This document shows, in pieces, positions 1 through 9,680 of a stretch of 27,295 nt of DNA. This stretch comes from Chloroflexi bacterium TSY (GTDB lineage Bacteria; Chloroflexota; Anaerolineae; Caldilineales; Caldilineaceae): the NCBI GenBank assembly GCA_019217005.1, contig JAHBNG010000168.1:1-27295 (forward strand), in the 5' to 3' direction. The position numbers were made by a program, and so were the translations under genes. The notes under the pieces are model-generated. The model searched no databases, was not told the DNA's origin, and was given only the letters and a program-made list of their open reading frames with translations. Position 1 is the stretch's first letter; each line of letters begins with the position of its first letter.

Positions 1-88
1 TTAATTTGACTTTGTCAAATCTGGCACCTGCTCAAAATACAACTATCGAGTTATTGAGAAGGTACTATTTTTGCGCCTAAAGGGTTGA

Positions 89-1555
<1,467 letters not shown>

Positions 1556-1596
1556 ATGAGCACAATTCTCCCAAAGCCAGAATGATGACACTTTAC

Positions 1597-1697
1597 CGTA
1601 GGTCCGTCTCCGGCGGGACATGCAGCAAGAGAGCGACCGTTTTCCTCGTGAAGATCCAGGGTTCTTGCTGCTCGTCACTTCAGAGAAGTGACCTACG
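1597..1697. repeat. Palindromic dispersed repeat, copy 1 (multi-hairpin)
   Basis: Lies between the convergent amine oxidase and SARP genes. Outer arms CGTAGGTC (1597-1604) and GACCTACG (1690-1697) are exact inverse complements. Inside are three further stems: GTCC..GGGAC (1602-1619), GCAGCAAGA/TCTTGCTGC (1622-1630/1663-1671) and TCACTT/AAGTGA (1675-1691). A related copy is at 22637-22711. It may act as a bidirectional terminator or be a REP/MITE-like element; the sequence does not decide. Confidence 0.75.
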
Positions 1698-1749
1698 ATT
1701 TGAGGAGCTCTCATCTATCACAGCTTCAAGCAGCGCCTACGATAATGTG

Positions 1750-2907
1750 TCAGAACTTAGATGATACTGTAGTTTGGGAGAGGTTCGGAGGGAGAGATAA
1801 ACGATTGGTTTCTAGCTGATTTTGCGTTAACCCGGTCCCCGAAGAGAAATGGATTTCCGTTGGCAGGGCCGCATGCTCAGATGCAATTTGCTCCCATGCG
1901 ACGATTTCTCGATGGGAGGGGAGATTCTCGAAAAATGAACGACGCAGGGATTCGTTCTTGATGGAGGATGCCTGCGTCAGCAATAGAGAATAGGCATCGC
2001 GATGCACCTCGGTTGCCCGTCCATCCTTCGCAGCTTGCAAGACCTGGATACAGACTGCATAGACGCGAAAACGGTCATCTGCCCCATCGAGATTCTTTTG
2101 GGAAAGATGGGTCAAAATGGTTTCAACGTGTGCCATCGCCTCAGTCAGATCCCCCTGATGAAGCGCTGCTTTGGCCAGGCCAGCAACGCTTTCCATCATT
2201 TTGGCCCGCTGATTCTCTGGATCAAATAGAACCAAGGCTGAACGATAGGCTGATACAGCAGGCTCATACTCTCCTACGCCCAACAATCCATGCCCCAACA
2301 AGTTTTGGACGACCCCGCGAAACCAAGCCAACCTGATCTCTGGATAGTCGTCAAGGATCTGTTGCGTATGTCTGCATGTGGCGCTGAACTCTTCACGATG
2401 CAGCGATAGCAGCGCTCGATGCCAGTGGATGTACGCCTGCCCCATATCGTTGTTCTGTTCCGATGCCGTGGATAGATAGCGATCCGCGGTTGCAAAGTCG
2501 CCACACTGTATATAAAAAGAACCCACATCCTTTGTGACCAACGCCTCGCCTAACTGATCCCCTTGTTCTTGGCAGTGGCGCAATGCCTGTTGACCATAGA
2601 GAATGGCCTCTTCTGGATTGCCCAGGTATCGGCTGGCAATGGCTTGCAAACGCAATGCCTGCACCTCCATCATGCGGTCACCCAGATCACGGGCAACTTG
2701 CTGATAGTGGGTTGCATAAATGCGGGCCTGCCCAAACTCTTCCCGATAAATGGCGAGAAACCCGAGTGAATGGAACACTCTTCCCAGAAGTGGTGTCGGT
2801 TCTTCTCCGTTGAGCAGCGTCAAGGCCGCTTCGAGATCGGCCTGAGAGTCTTTGTGCCGATCTGCATTGGCGTAGAGTGATCCGCGACGCATGTGTAGCT
2901 CTGCCAA
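1750..2907 (-). CDS. C-terminal TPR segment of a split SARP-family regulator
   Basis: Tetratricopeptide-like helical repeats, about 385 residues, forming the C-terminal third of an AfsR/SARP-type regulator. Seen: recurrent A/G/Y-rich helix pairs such as GNPEEAILYGQQALRHCQEQ and a closing block SLRRSFFENLPSHREIVAWE, typical of the end of Chloroflexota SARP proteins. It is probably not an independent gene. Its first residues MAELHMRRGSLYA continue the ATPase segment upstream (LTRLNPNVP, then HSLLAELHMRRG) if one C is added to the C-run near 2927-2930. There is no convincing ribosome-binding site of its own. TPRs in this family are thought to mediate protein contacts controlling the ATPase. The broken frame is either real inactivation or a homopolymer error. 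Confidence 0.75.
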   Translation of the reverse strand: MAELHMRRGSLYANADRHKDSQADLEAALTLLNGEEPTPLLGRVFHSLGFLAIYREEFGQARIYATHYQQVARDLGDRMMEVQALRLQAIASRYLGNPEEAILYGQQALRHCQEQGDQLGEALVTKDVGSFYIQCGDFATADRYLSTASEQNNDMGQAYIHWHRALLSLHREEFSATCRHTQQILDDYPEIRLAWFRGVVQNLLGHGLLGVGEYEPAVSAYRSALVLFDPENQRAKMMESVAGLAKAALHQGDLTEAMAHVETILTHLSQKNLDGADDRFRVYAVCIQVLQAAKDGRATEVHRDAYSLLLTQASSIKNESLRRSFFENLPSHREIVAWEQIASEHAALPTEIHFSSGTGLTQNQLETNRLSLPPNLSQTTVSSKF

Positions 2908-4271
2908 GAGGGAATGGGGACGTTTGGGTTAAGGCGAGTCAAGGCTTCGGTCAGAAGTGCATCACCATAGTGATTGTACGAACTTTCATTGCAACAGAAC
3001 ATCAACGGCTCAGCCATCTGGTGCAAGAATCCAACCTGCTGCGTCTCGACGGCATAATGCCAGGCGCGCTGCACGTTGTTGAACTCACGCTGAAATGTAG
3101 AGGCCGTCACCGTGCGGAAGGACTTCTGCCAGGTGGCCACATAGTCGGCGATCCATCCGGCATAGTAGACCATGTGCGCTTGCTGCACAGCGGCATCGAG
3201 TGCGGGAGTTTCTATTCGTTTCTCGGTGATGTATTGGCGCAGCAAATCGTGAATTTCGTAGCGCGCATCTTCCTTTGTGCGCAGCAATGAGTAGCTGGTC
3301 AGCCGCGCCAGTTGGACGGGTGTTGTCTGTCCGATCTCTAAGGCCGCAGAGTGTGCAAAGGTGCCGGCAAAAATTGAGAGTCGCTTCAGGAGTTTCTGTT
3401 CTGCACCATCCAGCAAAGACCACGAGTGATCAAAGACTGCGCGCAGCGTGCGGTGGCGCGTGGATCGTTCTTGTGTCTGAGTTGGCAGATCCAGCGCCTG
3501 TTGTAGCTGATCGGCAATTGTGGCACAATCCTGGACGCGCAACCAGCTTGCCGCTAATTCAATGCCAAGGGGTAAACCTTCAGTCAGTTGACAAATTTTG
3601 ACGATCGACGGGGCATCTGCTTTCGCCACGTCAAAACGCAGGTCGATTTGGCGCGCCAACAGCAAAAAGAGCACGCAGGCATCATGGGTCTGCCAACCGT
3701 GATCAACCGGCATCGATCGAGAGATTACTGATGTCGGGAGCACTGATTCAGTCGGTGCAGGGACAGACAACCCCTCCAGCCGCAGGAGCCATTCCCCTTG
3801 GCAGCGAAGAGCCACGCGTGAGGTAATCAGCAACTTGAGTTGGGGTGCGTTGTGTAAGAGGTTGACAACAAGATCGGCGTGGGAAAACAGATGTTCAAAG
3901 CTACCGAGCACCAGAAGGAGTCGTTTGTCCCGCAGAAAACCGAGAAACTGCTGCTTGAGATTGCTCTGATTTTGGACCGGATAGCCCATGGCGTTGGCGA
4001 TGGCAAGCATGAGCGCAACCTCGACATCGGCATCTTCATGCCCGGTTGGTTCCGCAGCATGTGCAAACTCTTCAACCACACCCACCAACGACACAAAATA
4101 GATTCCATCCCCAAAGATCAACTCATTTGTCTGGGCCGACGCCAGGCGATTTGCCGCCTCCAACGCCAGACGCGTCTTGCCAACACCACCTAAACCCGTA
4201 ATCGTCAACAGGCGACAAGCATCGTCACGGAGCTGAACGCAAATCAGAGACAGATCGTCCAGGCCGCCCAA
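2820..4271 (-). CDS. NB-ARC/STAND ATPase segment of a split SARP-family regulator
   Basis: Middle segment of the regulator: a nucleotide-binding STAND/NB-ARC module that in AfsR-like proteins acts as a switch between DNA binding and signal input. Seen: P-loop GLGGVGKTRLALEAA near residue 28, the sensor-like block LKLLITSRVAL, the LTEGLPLGIELAASWLRV block, and the winged-helix-like start LKRLSIFAGTF. The strand expected to read LLLVLDNFEHL reads LLLVLGSFEHL, so the Walker B aspartate is replaced by Gly. The usual PLIGR motif just before the P-loop module is encoded partly in a third frame at 4261-4280, so more than one indel separates this segment from the BTAD segment. The nominal start is a TTG inside that junction and is not a true start. 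Confidence 0.78.
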   Translation of the reverse strand: MGGLDDLSLICVQLRDDACRLLTITGLGGVGKTRLALEAANRLASAQTNELIFGDGIYFVSLVGVVEEFAHAAEPTGHEDADVEVALMLAIANAMGYPVQNQSNLKQQFLGFLRDKRLLLVLGSFEHLFSHADLVVNLLHNAPQLKLLITSRVALRCQGEWLLRLEGLSVPAPTESVLPTSVISRSMPVDHGWQTHDACVLFLLLARQIDLRFDVAKADAPSIVKICQLTEGLPLGIELAASWLRVQDCATIADQLQQALDLPTQTQERSTRHRTLRAVFDHSWSLLDGAEQKLLKRLSIFAGTFAHSAALEIGQTTPVQLARLTSYSLLRTKEDARYEIHDLLRQYITEKRIETPALDAAVQQAHMVYYAGWIADYVATWQKSFRTVTASTFQREFNNVQRAWHYAVETQQVGFLHQMAEPLMFCCNESSYNHYGDALLTEALTRLNPNVPIPSWQSYTCVADHSTPMQIGTKTLRPISKRP

Positions 4272-5212
4272 TCAGTGGGTTGAGTGGGGCTGGGAGGTTG
4301 TGAGGAGGTGACGGGGCGATGCGGTGACAAGGCGATGCGGTGACAAGGTGAGGGGACGATTCCTGCTCGTCCATTCGCTTGTTGACCTGTGGTCATCTTG
4401 TCAACTTTCTTCTGGCTCAAGACGGGCTTCTGCCGCCCCGTCACCTTGTCACCCTGCCACCTTGTCACCCCGTTACCACTCCCTGCTTTAATCTGCTCAT
4501 AGAGTTCCTGCGTCTCTGGCATGGGGTCGACGCCAAATTCGGCGGCCAGAATGGTGCGACAAGTTTCGTATTGGGTCAAGGCCGCGGTGCGGTCGCCCAT
4601 GCTGGCGAGTAGGCACATCTGTTGCTGATGGGCCACTTCGCGCCAAGGTTCCAGGGTCAGCAGGCGCCTGGTGGATGCCAGACCGGCTTCGTACTCTTCC
4701 TCGGCTAGATAGTGCTGGGCGAGGAGAGTTAATGCCCGAACGGTCAGTTCGTGGTAGTGTGCCCGTTCTGTGAGCATCCACTCCTCAAAGATGGGGGCGT
4801 TGCGGATTCCAAAGCCGTCGAGGAACTCCCCGCGATAGAGCGTGGTGGCTCTTTCCAGCAAGGCCACATCCATTGGTGCCGATTCAGTGGCCAGGGCCAT
4901 CCGCAGCAGATCCACATCGAGCCAATGGGCTTTTGCATCGCTGATGGCAACCGCTTCACGCGTAATGGTTAGATAGGGGCCAATCGTTGGCCGTAGATGG
5001 GTCAGGAGTTTGCGCAGGTTTTTGCGGGCCTGCCGATCGCTTGTTTCTGCCCAGAGCAGGGTGGCCAGCGATGCCCGTGGATGTGGTCGCCCGGTGACGG
5101 ACAGATAGTAGAGAAGCGCCTGTGCTTTGCCGATGGTGATGGCAGAAACGGGCACTTCGTCCAGATAGATTTGGGGAGATCCCAACAACTGCAAGCGGAG
5201 CGTTTGGTTCAT
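4244..5212 (-). CDS. BTAD/SARP DNA-binding segment of a split regulator
   Basis: N-terminal part of an AfsR/SARP-family transcriptional regulator. Seen: a winged-helix OmpR-like DNA-binding region (LRLQLLGSPQIYLDEVP, then KAQALLYYLSVTGRPHPRASLATLLW) followed by a bacterial transcriptional activation domain of helical repeats (LYRGEFLDGFGIRNAPIFEEW, LTLEPWREVAHQQQMCLLA, LAAEFGVDPMPETQELYEQI). These are well known family signatures. ATG at 5212 fits, with AAGG about 8 bases upstream; an in-frame TTG two codons earlier is possible. After about residue 235 the protein enters a low-complexity linker made of repeat DNA (4307-4475) and then loses frame. A perfect TATAAT lies upstream. Target genes are unknown; the divergent small gene and beta-helix gene are candidates by position only. 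Confidence 0.85.
   Translation of the reverse strand: MNQTLRLQLLGSPQIYLDEVPVSAITIGKAQALLYYLSVTGRPHPRASLATLLWAETSDRQARKNLRKLLTHLRPTIGPYLTITREAVAISDAKAHWLDVDLLRMALATESAPMDVALLERATTLYRGEFLDGFGIRNAPIFEEWMLTERAHYHELTVRALTLLAQHYLAEEEYEAGLASTRRLLTLEPWREVAHQQQMCLLASMGDRTAALTQYETCRTILAAEFGVDPMPETQELYEQIKAGSGNGVTRWQGDKVTGRQKPVLSQKKVDKMTTGQQANGRAGIVPSPCHRIALSPHRPVTSSQPPSPTQPTDWAAWTICL
4307..4475. repeat. Facing short tandem repeat arrays (GGTGACAAGG / CCTTGTCACC) inside the SARP linker
   Basis: Left arm: 16-bp units beginning GGTGAC at 4307, 4323 and 4339 (GGTGACAAGGCGATGC type). Right arm: about 8-bp units of CTTGTCAC type across 4437-4475. The two arms are inverse complements, so the block can fold back on itself. 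It is read through in the BTAD frame and supplies the linker between BTAD and NB-ARC. It looks like an STRR-type repeat that colonised coding sequence. Confidence 0.75.
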
Positions 5213-5265
5213 CTTCAATTGCCTTGGGTACAGGATGAAGAGACAGCGTTGGATTTGTTTGCATC

Positions 5266-5293
5266 ATTATATAAAAAAGTTAGCTAGGGGCAA
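5266..5293 (-). promoter_or_regulatory. Predicted sigma70-type promoter of the SARP regulator
   Basis: On the minus strand, TTGCCC (complement at 5288-5293), a 16-bp spacer and a perfect TATAAT (complement at 5266-5271) lie about 54 bases before the ATG at 5212. The -35 matches 4 of 6 consensus bases. Confidence 0.5.
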
Positions 5294-5504
5294 AACTGCA
5301 TGATGTTTGCAATTGTGGCTCTTCAGGAATCCAAGGGGTTGACAAACTCGAAAATGGCTAGCGCCGGTTGAGTGGCAGAGCCGTATCGAAACCAAAGCGG
5401 GTCTACCTCCTGAGATCTGGTTGAGCCGCAATAGTTTGTCGATTGAAAACAAATTGGAACGCTTCGGAAGCCTTTTTTGGGACGCTTGCGAAGCCCTCGG
5501 TCGC

Positions 5505-5510
5505 TATAAT
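5505..5510 (+). promoter_or_regulatory. Possible -10 element before the small gene
   Basis: A perfect TATAAT about 30 bases upstream of ATG 5541. No good -35 at 16-18 bp spacing was found (the preceding area has TTGCGA at 13 bp), so this is only a candidate. Confidence 0.3.
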
Positions 5511-5540
5511 GACTCTTGTCTGGACGATCAAGAAGATCCC

Positions 5541-5783
5541 ATGAGCAACCACATTAATCAACAGACAACAGACCTCTCCAAACTTTGCTACCGCATCTTC
5601 ATCGTGCGTTGCTGGACCGAACAGGCGACCGAAGATAGGCAACAGATCGCGCGCTTCACGCTTGATGTACCCGCGACCGGAAAACGGTACGGCTTTGTGA
5701 CGCGCGAGGCTCTGTTGGATGCACTGGAGCTCGTGTTGGTGCAAGCGCAGCGAGTACAGACGATAGGGGAGGAATCATCATAG
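5541..5783 (+). CDS. Small uncharacterised protein, 80 aa
   Basis: An 80-residue protein whose core, LCYRIFIVRCWTE then RFTLDVPATGKRYGFVTREALLDALE, resembles small uncharacterised proteins I associate with Chloroflexota genomes (pattern R-F-x-L-x-x-P-x-T-G-K-R-x-G-F). Function is unknown. No signal peptide or membrane segment is visible. The ORF is open from 5421, but the earlier part has neither a ribosome-binding site nor family-like sequence. ATG 5541 begins just before the conserved block, with a weak AAGA-type site upstream. It is divergent from the SARP regulator and followed by the beta-helix gene. Real gene likely, function unassigned. Confidence 0.6.
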   Translation: MSNHINQQTTDLSKLCYRIFIVRCWTEQATEDRQQIARFTLDVPATGKRYGFVTREALLDALELVLVQAQRVQTIGEESS

Positions 5784-5817
5784 TCGAAATATTCGCTCTA
5801 GGTGAGAACTTGACAAC

Positions 5818-5861
5818 GTGATTCGTGTGCGTACTGGATCGCTCGACGTACCACGAATCAC
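5818..5861. repeat. Perfect 10-bp inverted repeat upstream of the beta-helix gene
   Basis: GTGATTCGTG (5818-5827) and CACGAATCAC (5852-5861) are exact inverse complements, with an inner GTAC/GTAC pair. There is no T-tract after it on the plus strand, so it is not an obvious terminator. An operator or small palindromic repeat is possible. Confidence 0.6.
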
Positions 5862-5968
5862 ACACCACAAATTCATCACTTGTACACTCTGTCGCGACAA
5901 TCCGAAAGCTTAAACCATCAAAGCAAAATCGCACCACAAATCACAATTATCCCAAAGGAGAAAGTAAG

Positions 5969-8900
5969 ATGCACAAACACCCAGTTCAACCGCGATCCAT
6001 TCTTATATTCATTGCACTCATCATCGTGACCGCTGCGCTCCTGTGGGGGCCACCCCAAACCGCAAAGGCCCGCCCCCTCCTGGACTGCCCAGCCGCCAAC
6101 ATTCTCTACGTCGATGCCAATGCCCAGGGGGCCAATGACGGCACCTCCTGGACCGATGCCTATATCAAGCTCCAGGATGCGTTGGCCGAACAGCCCAATT
6201 GTAGCGACGTCGATCAGATTTGGGTGGCCGCGGGCGTCTATTATCCAGATGAAGGGGGCGGTCAAACTGACAATGACCGCAACGCCACCTTTCAATTGCT
6301 CAATGGGGTGACCCTCTATGGCGGCTTTGACGGCAGCGAAAATAGTGTGGACCAACGGGATATAGAACTCAATGTCACGATTCTGAGTGGCGACATCGAT
6401 GGCGATGATACAAATAGTGACAACAACTTTGTCGCTGAAAGTGCGGATGACATTGTCGGCAACAACGCCTACCACGTGGTGATCGGCAGCGGGACAGATG
6501 ACACGACCGCCCTGGATGGCTTTACCGTCACTGCTGGGAAGGCCGATGGATCTGGTGATACAGCAAAAGGGGGCGGCATGTTCAATGACAATGGCAGTCC
6601 AACGGTGCGCAACGTTACCTTTTCTGGCAACAGTGCTAAATTCGGGGGCGGCGTATACAATCATACGGATAGCAGTCCCACACTTAGCAATGTAAGATTC
6701 GTAAGTAATAGCGCTGATAACCGTGGTGGCGGTATGTACATTCATAACAACAGCAATCCCACGCTGAACAATGTCGAGTTTATTAGCAACAGCACCAACG
6801 ATGGTGGTGGCATATATAGTAACAACAACAGCAATCCGGAACTGAACAACGTCACCTTTTCTGGTAACAGCGCCAACTATGGTGGAGCCATGTATAACAA
6901 TAATAGCAGCAATCCGGAACTGAATAATGTCACCTTTTCCAACAACAGTGCCACCTCAAACGGTGGCGGCATGTTGAATTTCAATCTCAGCAATCCAGAG
7001 CTGAATAATGTTCACTTCGACAGCAACAGTGCGCTTATTAACGGCGGGGGTATGTTGAATAACAATAGTGCTCCGATCCTGAACAACGTCACCTTCTCGA
7101 ACAACAGCGCTGACAAAGGCGGCGGCATGTACAACCGGAGTGGCAGTAGTCCGAACTTAACCATCGCTACCTTCACCAGCAACAGCGCCGTGACCAGCGA
7201 TGATCACATCCATAATATTGAAAATAGCAATCCGGTGCTGACCGACGTGACCTTAGACATTACCGTGGAGACAACCAGTCAAGTACTCAACAACGGCGAC
7301 GGACTCTGCTCATTGACAGAAGCCATCATTAATGCCAACGACGACGCAAAGACCCATGCTGACTGCACGACCGGCATTGGGTCAAACACGATTGTTCTCA
7401 CTAACACCGTCTACACAATCGATAGCGCCTACAATAATACCCCGAACGGTCTACCGGCGATTACCTCTACCATCATCATATCAGGGAACGGAGCCACCAT
7501 CGAGCGCAATTCCACCGCGCCTGACTTTCGGCTTTTGCTTGTGGATGCAGGTGGTGATCTCGCGCTCAATGATGTAACCCTCAGTGGTGGCAAAACAACT
7601 ACCGGTGGAGGCGCTATTAGAGTGAACAGCGGAGGTACATTGACCCTCAACAGCAGCACCATCCACGACAGCGAGGCTCAAAACTTGGGCGGTAGTATCG
7701 CCGTGATTGGGGGCACGGTGACCGTCAACAACAGCACGATTCACAACAACTCAGCACAATGGGGCGGCGGCATCGGTGTCGCTGGCGGGACCTTGATGCT
7801 AACTGACAGCACCATACGCAACAACAATGCGACAGACAATGGCGGTGGACTCAGTGTTGAGGATGGCGGCACGATGACCGTCACGCACAGCACGATTCGC
7901 GGCAACGAGGCGTCGAACAATGGTGGTGGGATTGTGGTACCTTTTGGCGGCACGCTGTACGTCTCCAGCAGCACGATTCGCGGCAACAACGCACAATGGG
8001 GTGGAGGTATTTTGATTTTCGAGAGTGCGACGCTCAACAACAGCACCTTGAGCGACAACGAGGCGTCGAACCAGGGTGGCGGTATTTACATGGACTCAAC
8101 CGGCACATTGACGCTGACCCAGAGTTTGGTTGCTGGCAACCGGGCATTGGGGGCTGGTGAAGTCCGGCAGGAGGTGGGTGGCACGGTCAACTCAGACGGC
8201 ACGAACCTCTTTGGCCACAGCGGGCTGACCAATGCCCAAGCCTTTATTGACTTTTCACCAGGCACAAGCGATATCGTGGCGACGGGCGATGGCGCTGACG
8301 CGACCGCGCTCACGGACATTCTGATTCCGACGCTGGGGGTCTACGATGGTTCAATGCTGGTCCATGCGCTTCTCAGCGACAGCCCGGCCGTTCGCGAGAC
8401 GAGCTTCATTGGCGCAACAGCACAGGTGGTTCCCGCTACAATTAACGTTGAGGCTGCACAAGCAGAAATCAATGCTGCTGATGGACACTGTTCGTTGGCC
8501 GAGGCCATCGTCAATGCCAACAACGATGCCCAAATCCATCTTGACTGCCGCCCCGGCGTGGGATCTGATACGATTCTGCTCTCTAGTCAGACCTACACAA
8601 TCTCGATTCCCTTTGGCGCCTGGGATGGCCTCCCGTGGATTGTTTCTCCCATCACCATCGAAGGGGTGGGAGATGAGGCTGCCATTGTGCGCGATCCCGA
8701 TGCGTCTGACTTTCGACTCTTGTGGGTGAATCCCAGTGGGGATCTCACACTCAACGCTGTAACGCTCAGCGGCGGAAATTCAACTGGCGGTGGCGGCGCT
8801 ATTGGAGTCTCCAGTGGAGCTTCTTTGACCGTCATCAACAGTACAATCAGCGGCAACAAGGCGGCATTCAATGCCGGGGGGATCGGTGTCCCTGGGGGGA

Positions 8901-9550
8901 CGCTGACCGTCATCAATAGCACAATTCGCGACAATGAAACGGAGAGGCGTGGTGGCGGCATTTCCACGACAGGTGGGACCATCATCCTAAGCGATACGAC
9001 GATTAGCGGGAACAAGGCGGCAGGGCTTGGCGGCGGTCTCAATGTGGAGGGTGGAGGCACACTGACGGTCACAAACAGTACGATCAGCGACAACGATGCA
9101 ATATGGTGGGGCGGCGCTATTCATGCACAAAATGGTGTACTAACAGTCGACGGCAGCACGATCAGCAGCAATGAGGCCAACTTTGGTGGTGGTATTCACG
9201 GAAATGTAGGGAGTTCAGGAACAGTTCAAAACAGTGCACTGAGCGGTAACGCAGCGAATACAGGCGGCGGTGGCATCTGGGTATTCAGCGGAGGAACACT
9301 GACTATCAACAGCAGTACACTCAGCGACAATATGGCTCGGTTCGGCGGTGGTGTCGCGTCCAGGGGGACACTGACGCTCGTGAATAGCTTAGTTGCTGGC
9401 AACCGTGCGCCATCGGCCGCTGAAATCCTTCAGCAATCCGGTACAGTCACTGCAAACGCAACAAATCTATTTGGTCACAGTGGTTTCGATTGCGGTACGA
9501 TTCTTGACCCCTTCCGGGAAGCTCGGATCTATCCAACCGCTATTTATTGA
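5969..9550 (+). CDS. Secreted right-handed parallel beta-helix protein with two CSLREA-type modules, 3' truncated
   Basis: Large 1193-residue exported protein. Seen: signal peptide (HKHPVQPRS, then the hydrophobic ILIFIALIIVTAALLW and a TAKA cleavage-like site); an opening YVDANAQGANDGTSWTDAY segment; then many 25-30 residue Asn/Gly-rich rungs (NPELNNVTFSGNSA..GGGMYN pattern) typical of parallel beta-helix or polymorphic-membrane-protein repeats. CSLREA-like motifs occur as CSLTEA (447-452) and CSLAEA (841-846). Each is followed by a DFRLL..LTLN.VTLSGG block and another beta-helix, so residues about 430-810 and 825-1190 are duplicated modules. Such proteins are usually surface-located, possibly adhesive. 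ATG 5969 was chosen for AAAGGAG just upstream and the signal peptide; an in-frame GTG at 5825 lacks both. Module 2 stops right after NLFGHSG, where module 1 continues, so the natural C-terminus is lost. Confidence 0.85.
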   Translation: MHKHPVQPRSILIFIALIIVTAALLWGPPQTAKARPLLDCPAANILYVDANAQGANDGTSWTDAYIKLQDALAEQPNCSDVDQIWVAAGVYYPDEGGGQTDNDRNATFQLLNGVTLYGGFDGSENSVDQRDIELNVTILSGDIDGDDTNSDNNFVAESADDIVGNNAYHVVIGSGTDDTTALDGFTVTAGKADGSGDTAKGGGMFNDNGSPTVRNVTFSGNSAKFGGGVYNHTDSSPTLSNVRFVSNSADNRGGGMYIHNNSNPTLNNVEFISNSTNDGGGIYSNNNSNPELNNVTFSGNSANYGGAMYNNNSSNPELNNVTFSNNSATSNGGGMLNFNLSNPELNNVHFDSNSALINGGGMLNNNSAPILNNVTFSNNSADKGGGMYNRSGSSPNLTIATFTSNSAVTSDDHIHNIENSNPVLTDVTLDITVETTSQVLNNGDGLCSLTEAIINANDDAKTHADCTTGIGSNTIVLTNTVYTIDSAYNNTPNGLPAITSTIIISGNGATIERNSTAPDFRLLLVDAGGDLALNDVTLSGGKTTTGGGAIRVNSGGTLTLNSSTIHDSEAQNLGGSIAVIGGTVTVNNSTIHNNSAQWGGGIGVAGGTLMLTDSTIRNNNATDNGGGLSVEDGGTMTVTHSTIRGNEASNNGGGIVVPFGGTLYVSSSTIRGNNAQWGGGILIFESATLNNSTLSDNEASNQGGGIYMDSTGTLTLTQSLVAGNRALGAGEVRQEVGGTVNSDGTNLFGHSGLTNAQAFIDFSPGTSDIVATGDGADATALTDILIPTLGVYDGSMLVHALLSDSPAVRETSFIGATAQVVPATINVEAAQAEINAADGHCSLAEAIVNANNDAQIHLDCRPGVGSDTILLSSQTYTISIPFGAWDGLPWIVSPITIEGVGDEAAIVRDPDASDFRLLWVNPSGDLTLNAVTLSGGNSTGGGGAIGVSSGASLTVINSTISGNKAAFNAGGIGVPGGTLTVINSTIRDNETERRGGGISTTGGTIILSDTTISGNKAAGLGGGLNVEGGGTLTVTNSTISDNDAIWWGGAIHAQNGVLTVDGSTISSNEANFGGGIHGNVGSSGTVQNSALSGNAANTGGGGIWVFSGGTLTINSSTLSDNMARFGGGVASRGTLTLVNSLVAGNRAPSAAEILQQSGTVTANATNLFGHSGFDCGTILDPFREARIYPTAIY

Positions 9551-9680
9551 GAAGGTACGATGGACATTCAGAAATTATTTCGGTAAACGAAGTCCGCCGG
9601 TTGAAACACGGCGTCTGGCACAGGCAACAGGCTAAAGCACGGTTCAGTCACTGGATACGACAAACGTCAACATGTTTTAA
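9551..9680. other. Non-coding junction sequence before IS copy 1
   Basis: No gene recognised. 9559-9594 matches 11218-11253, on the other side of the IS, at 28 of 36 ungapped positions (both start GATGGACATT). The segment follows the abrupt end of the beta-helix gene and looks like rearranged sequence. Confidence 0.5.

Larger units (their letters stand above)
5213..5540. other. Divergent intergenic region between SARP gene and small ORF
   Basis: About 330 bp with no gene that I can support. It holds the predicted SARP promoter (5266-5293, minus strand) and a TATAAT (5505-5510) before the plus-strand small gene. A short GGCTCT/AGAGCC inverted pair (about 5316-5386) is also present but weak. 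Confidence 0.6.

Noticed and set aside
51..65. Exact 15-mer TTATTGAGAAGGTAC shared with 9544-9558
   Set aside because: A single 15-base match in a 27-kb window is within chance expectation and the similarity does not extend on either side.
4307..4475. CRISPR array
   Set aside because: The repeats are short, lack uniform unique spacers, face each other and lie in coding sequence.
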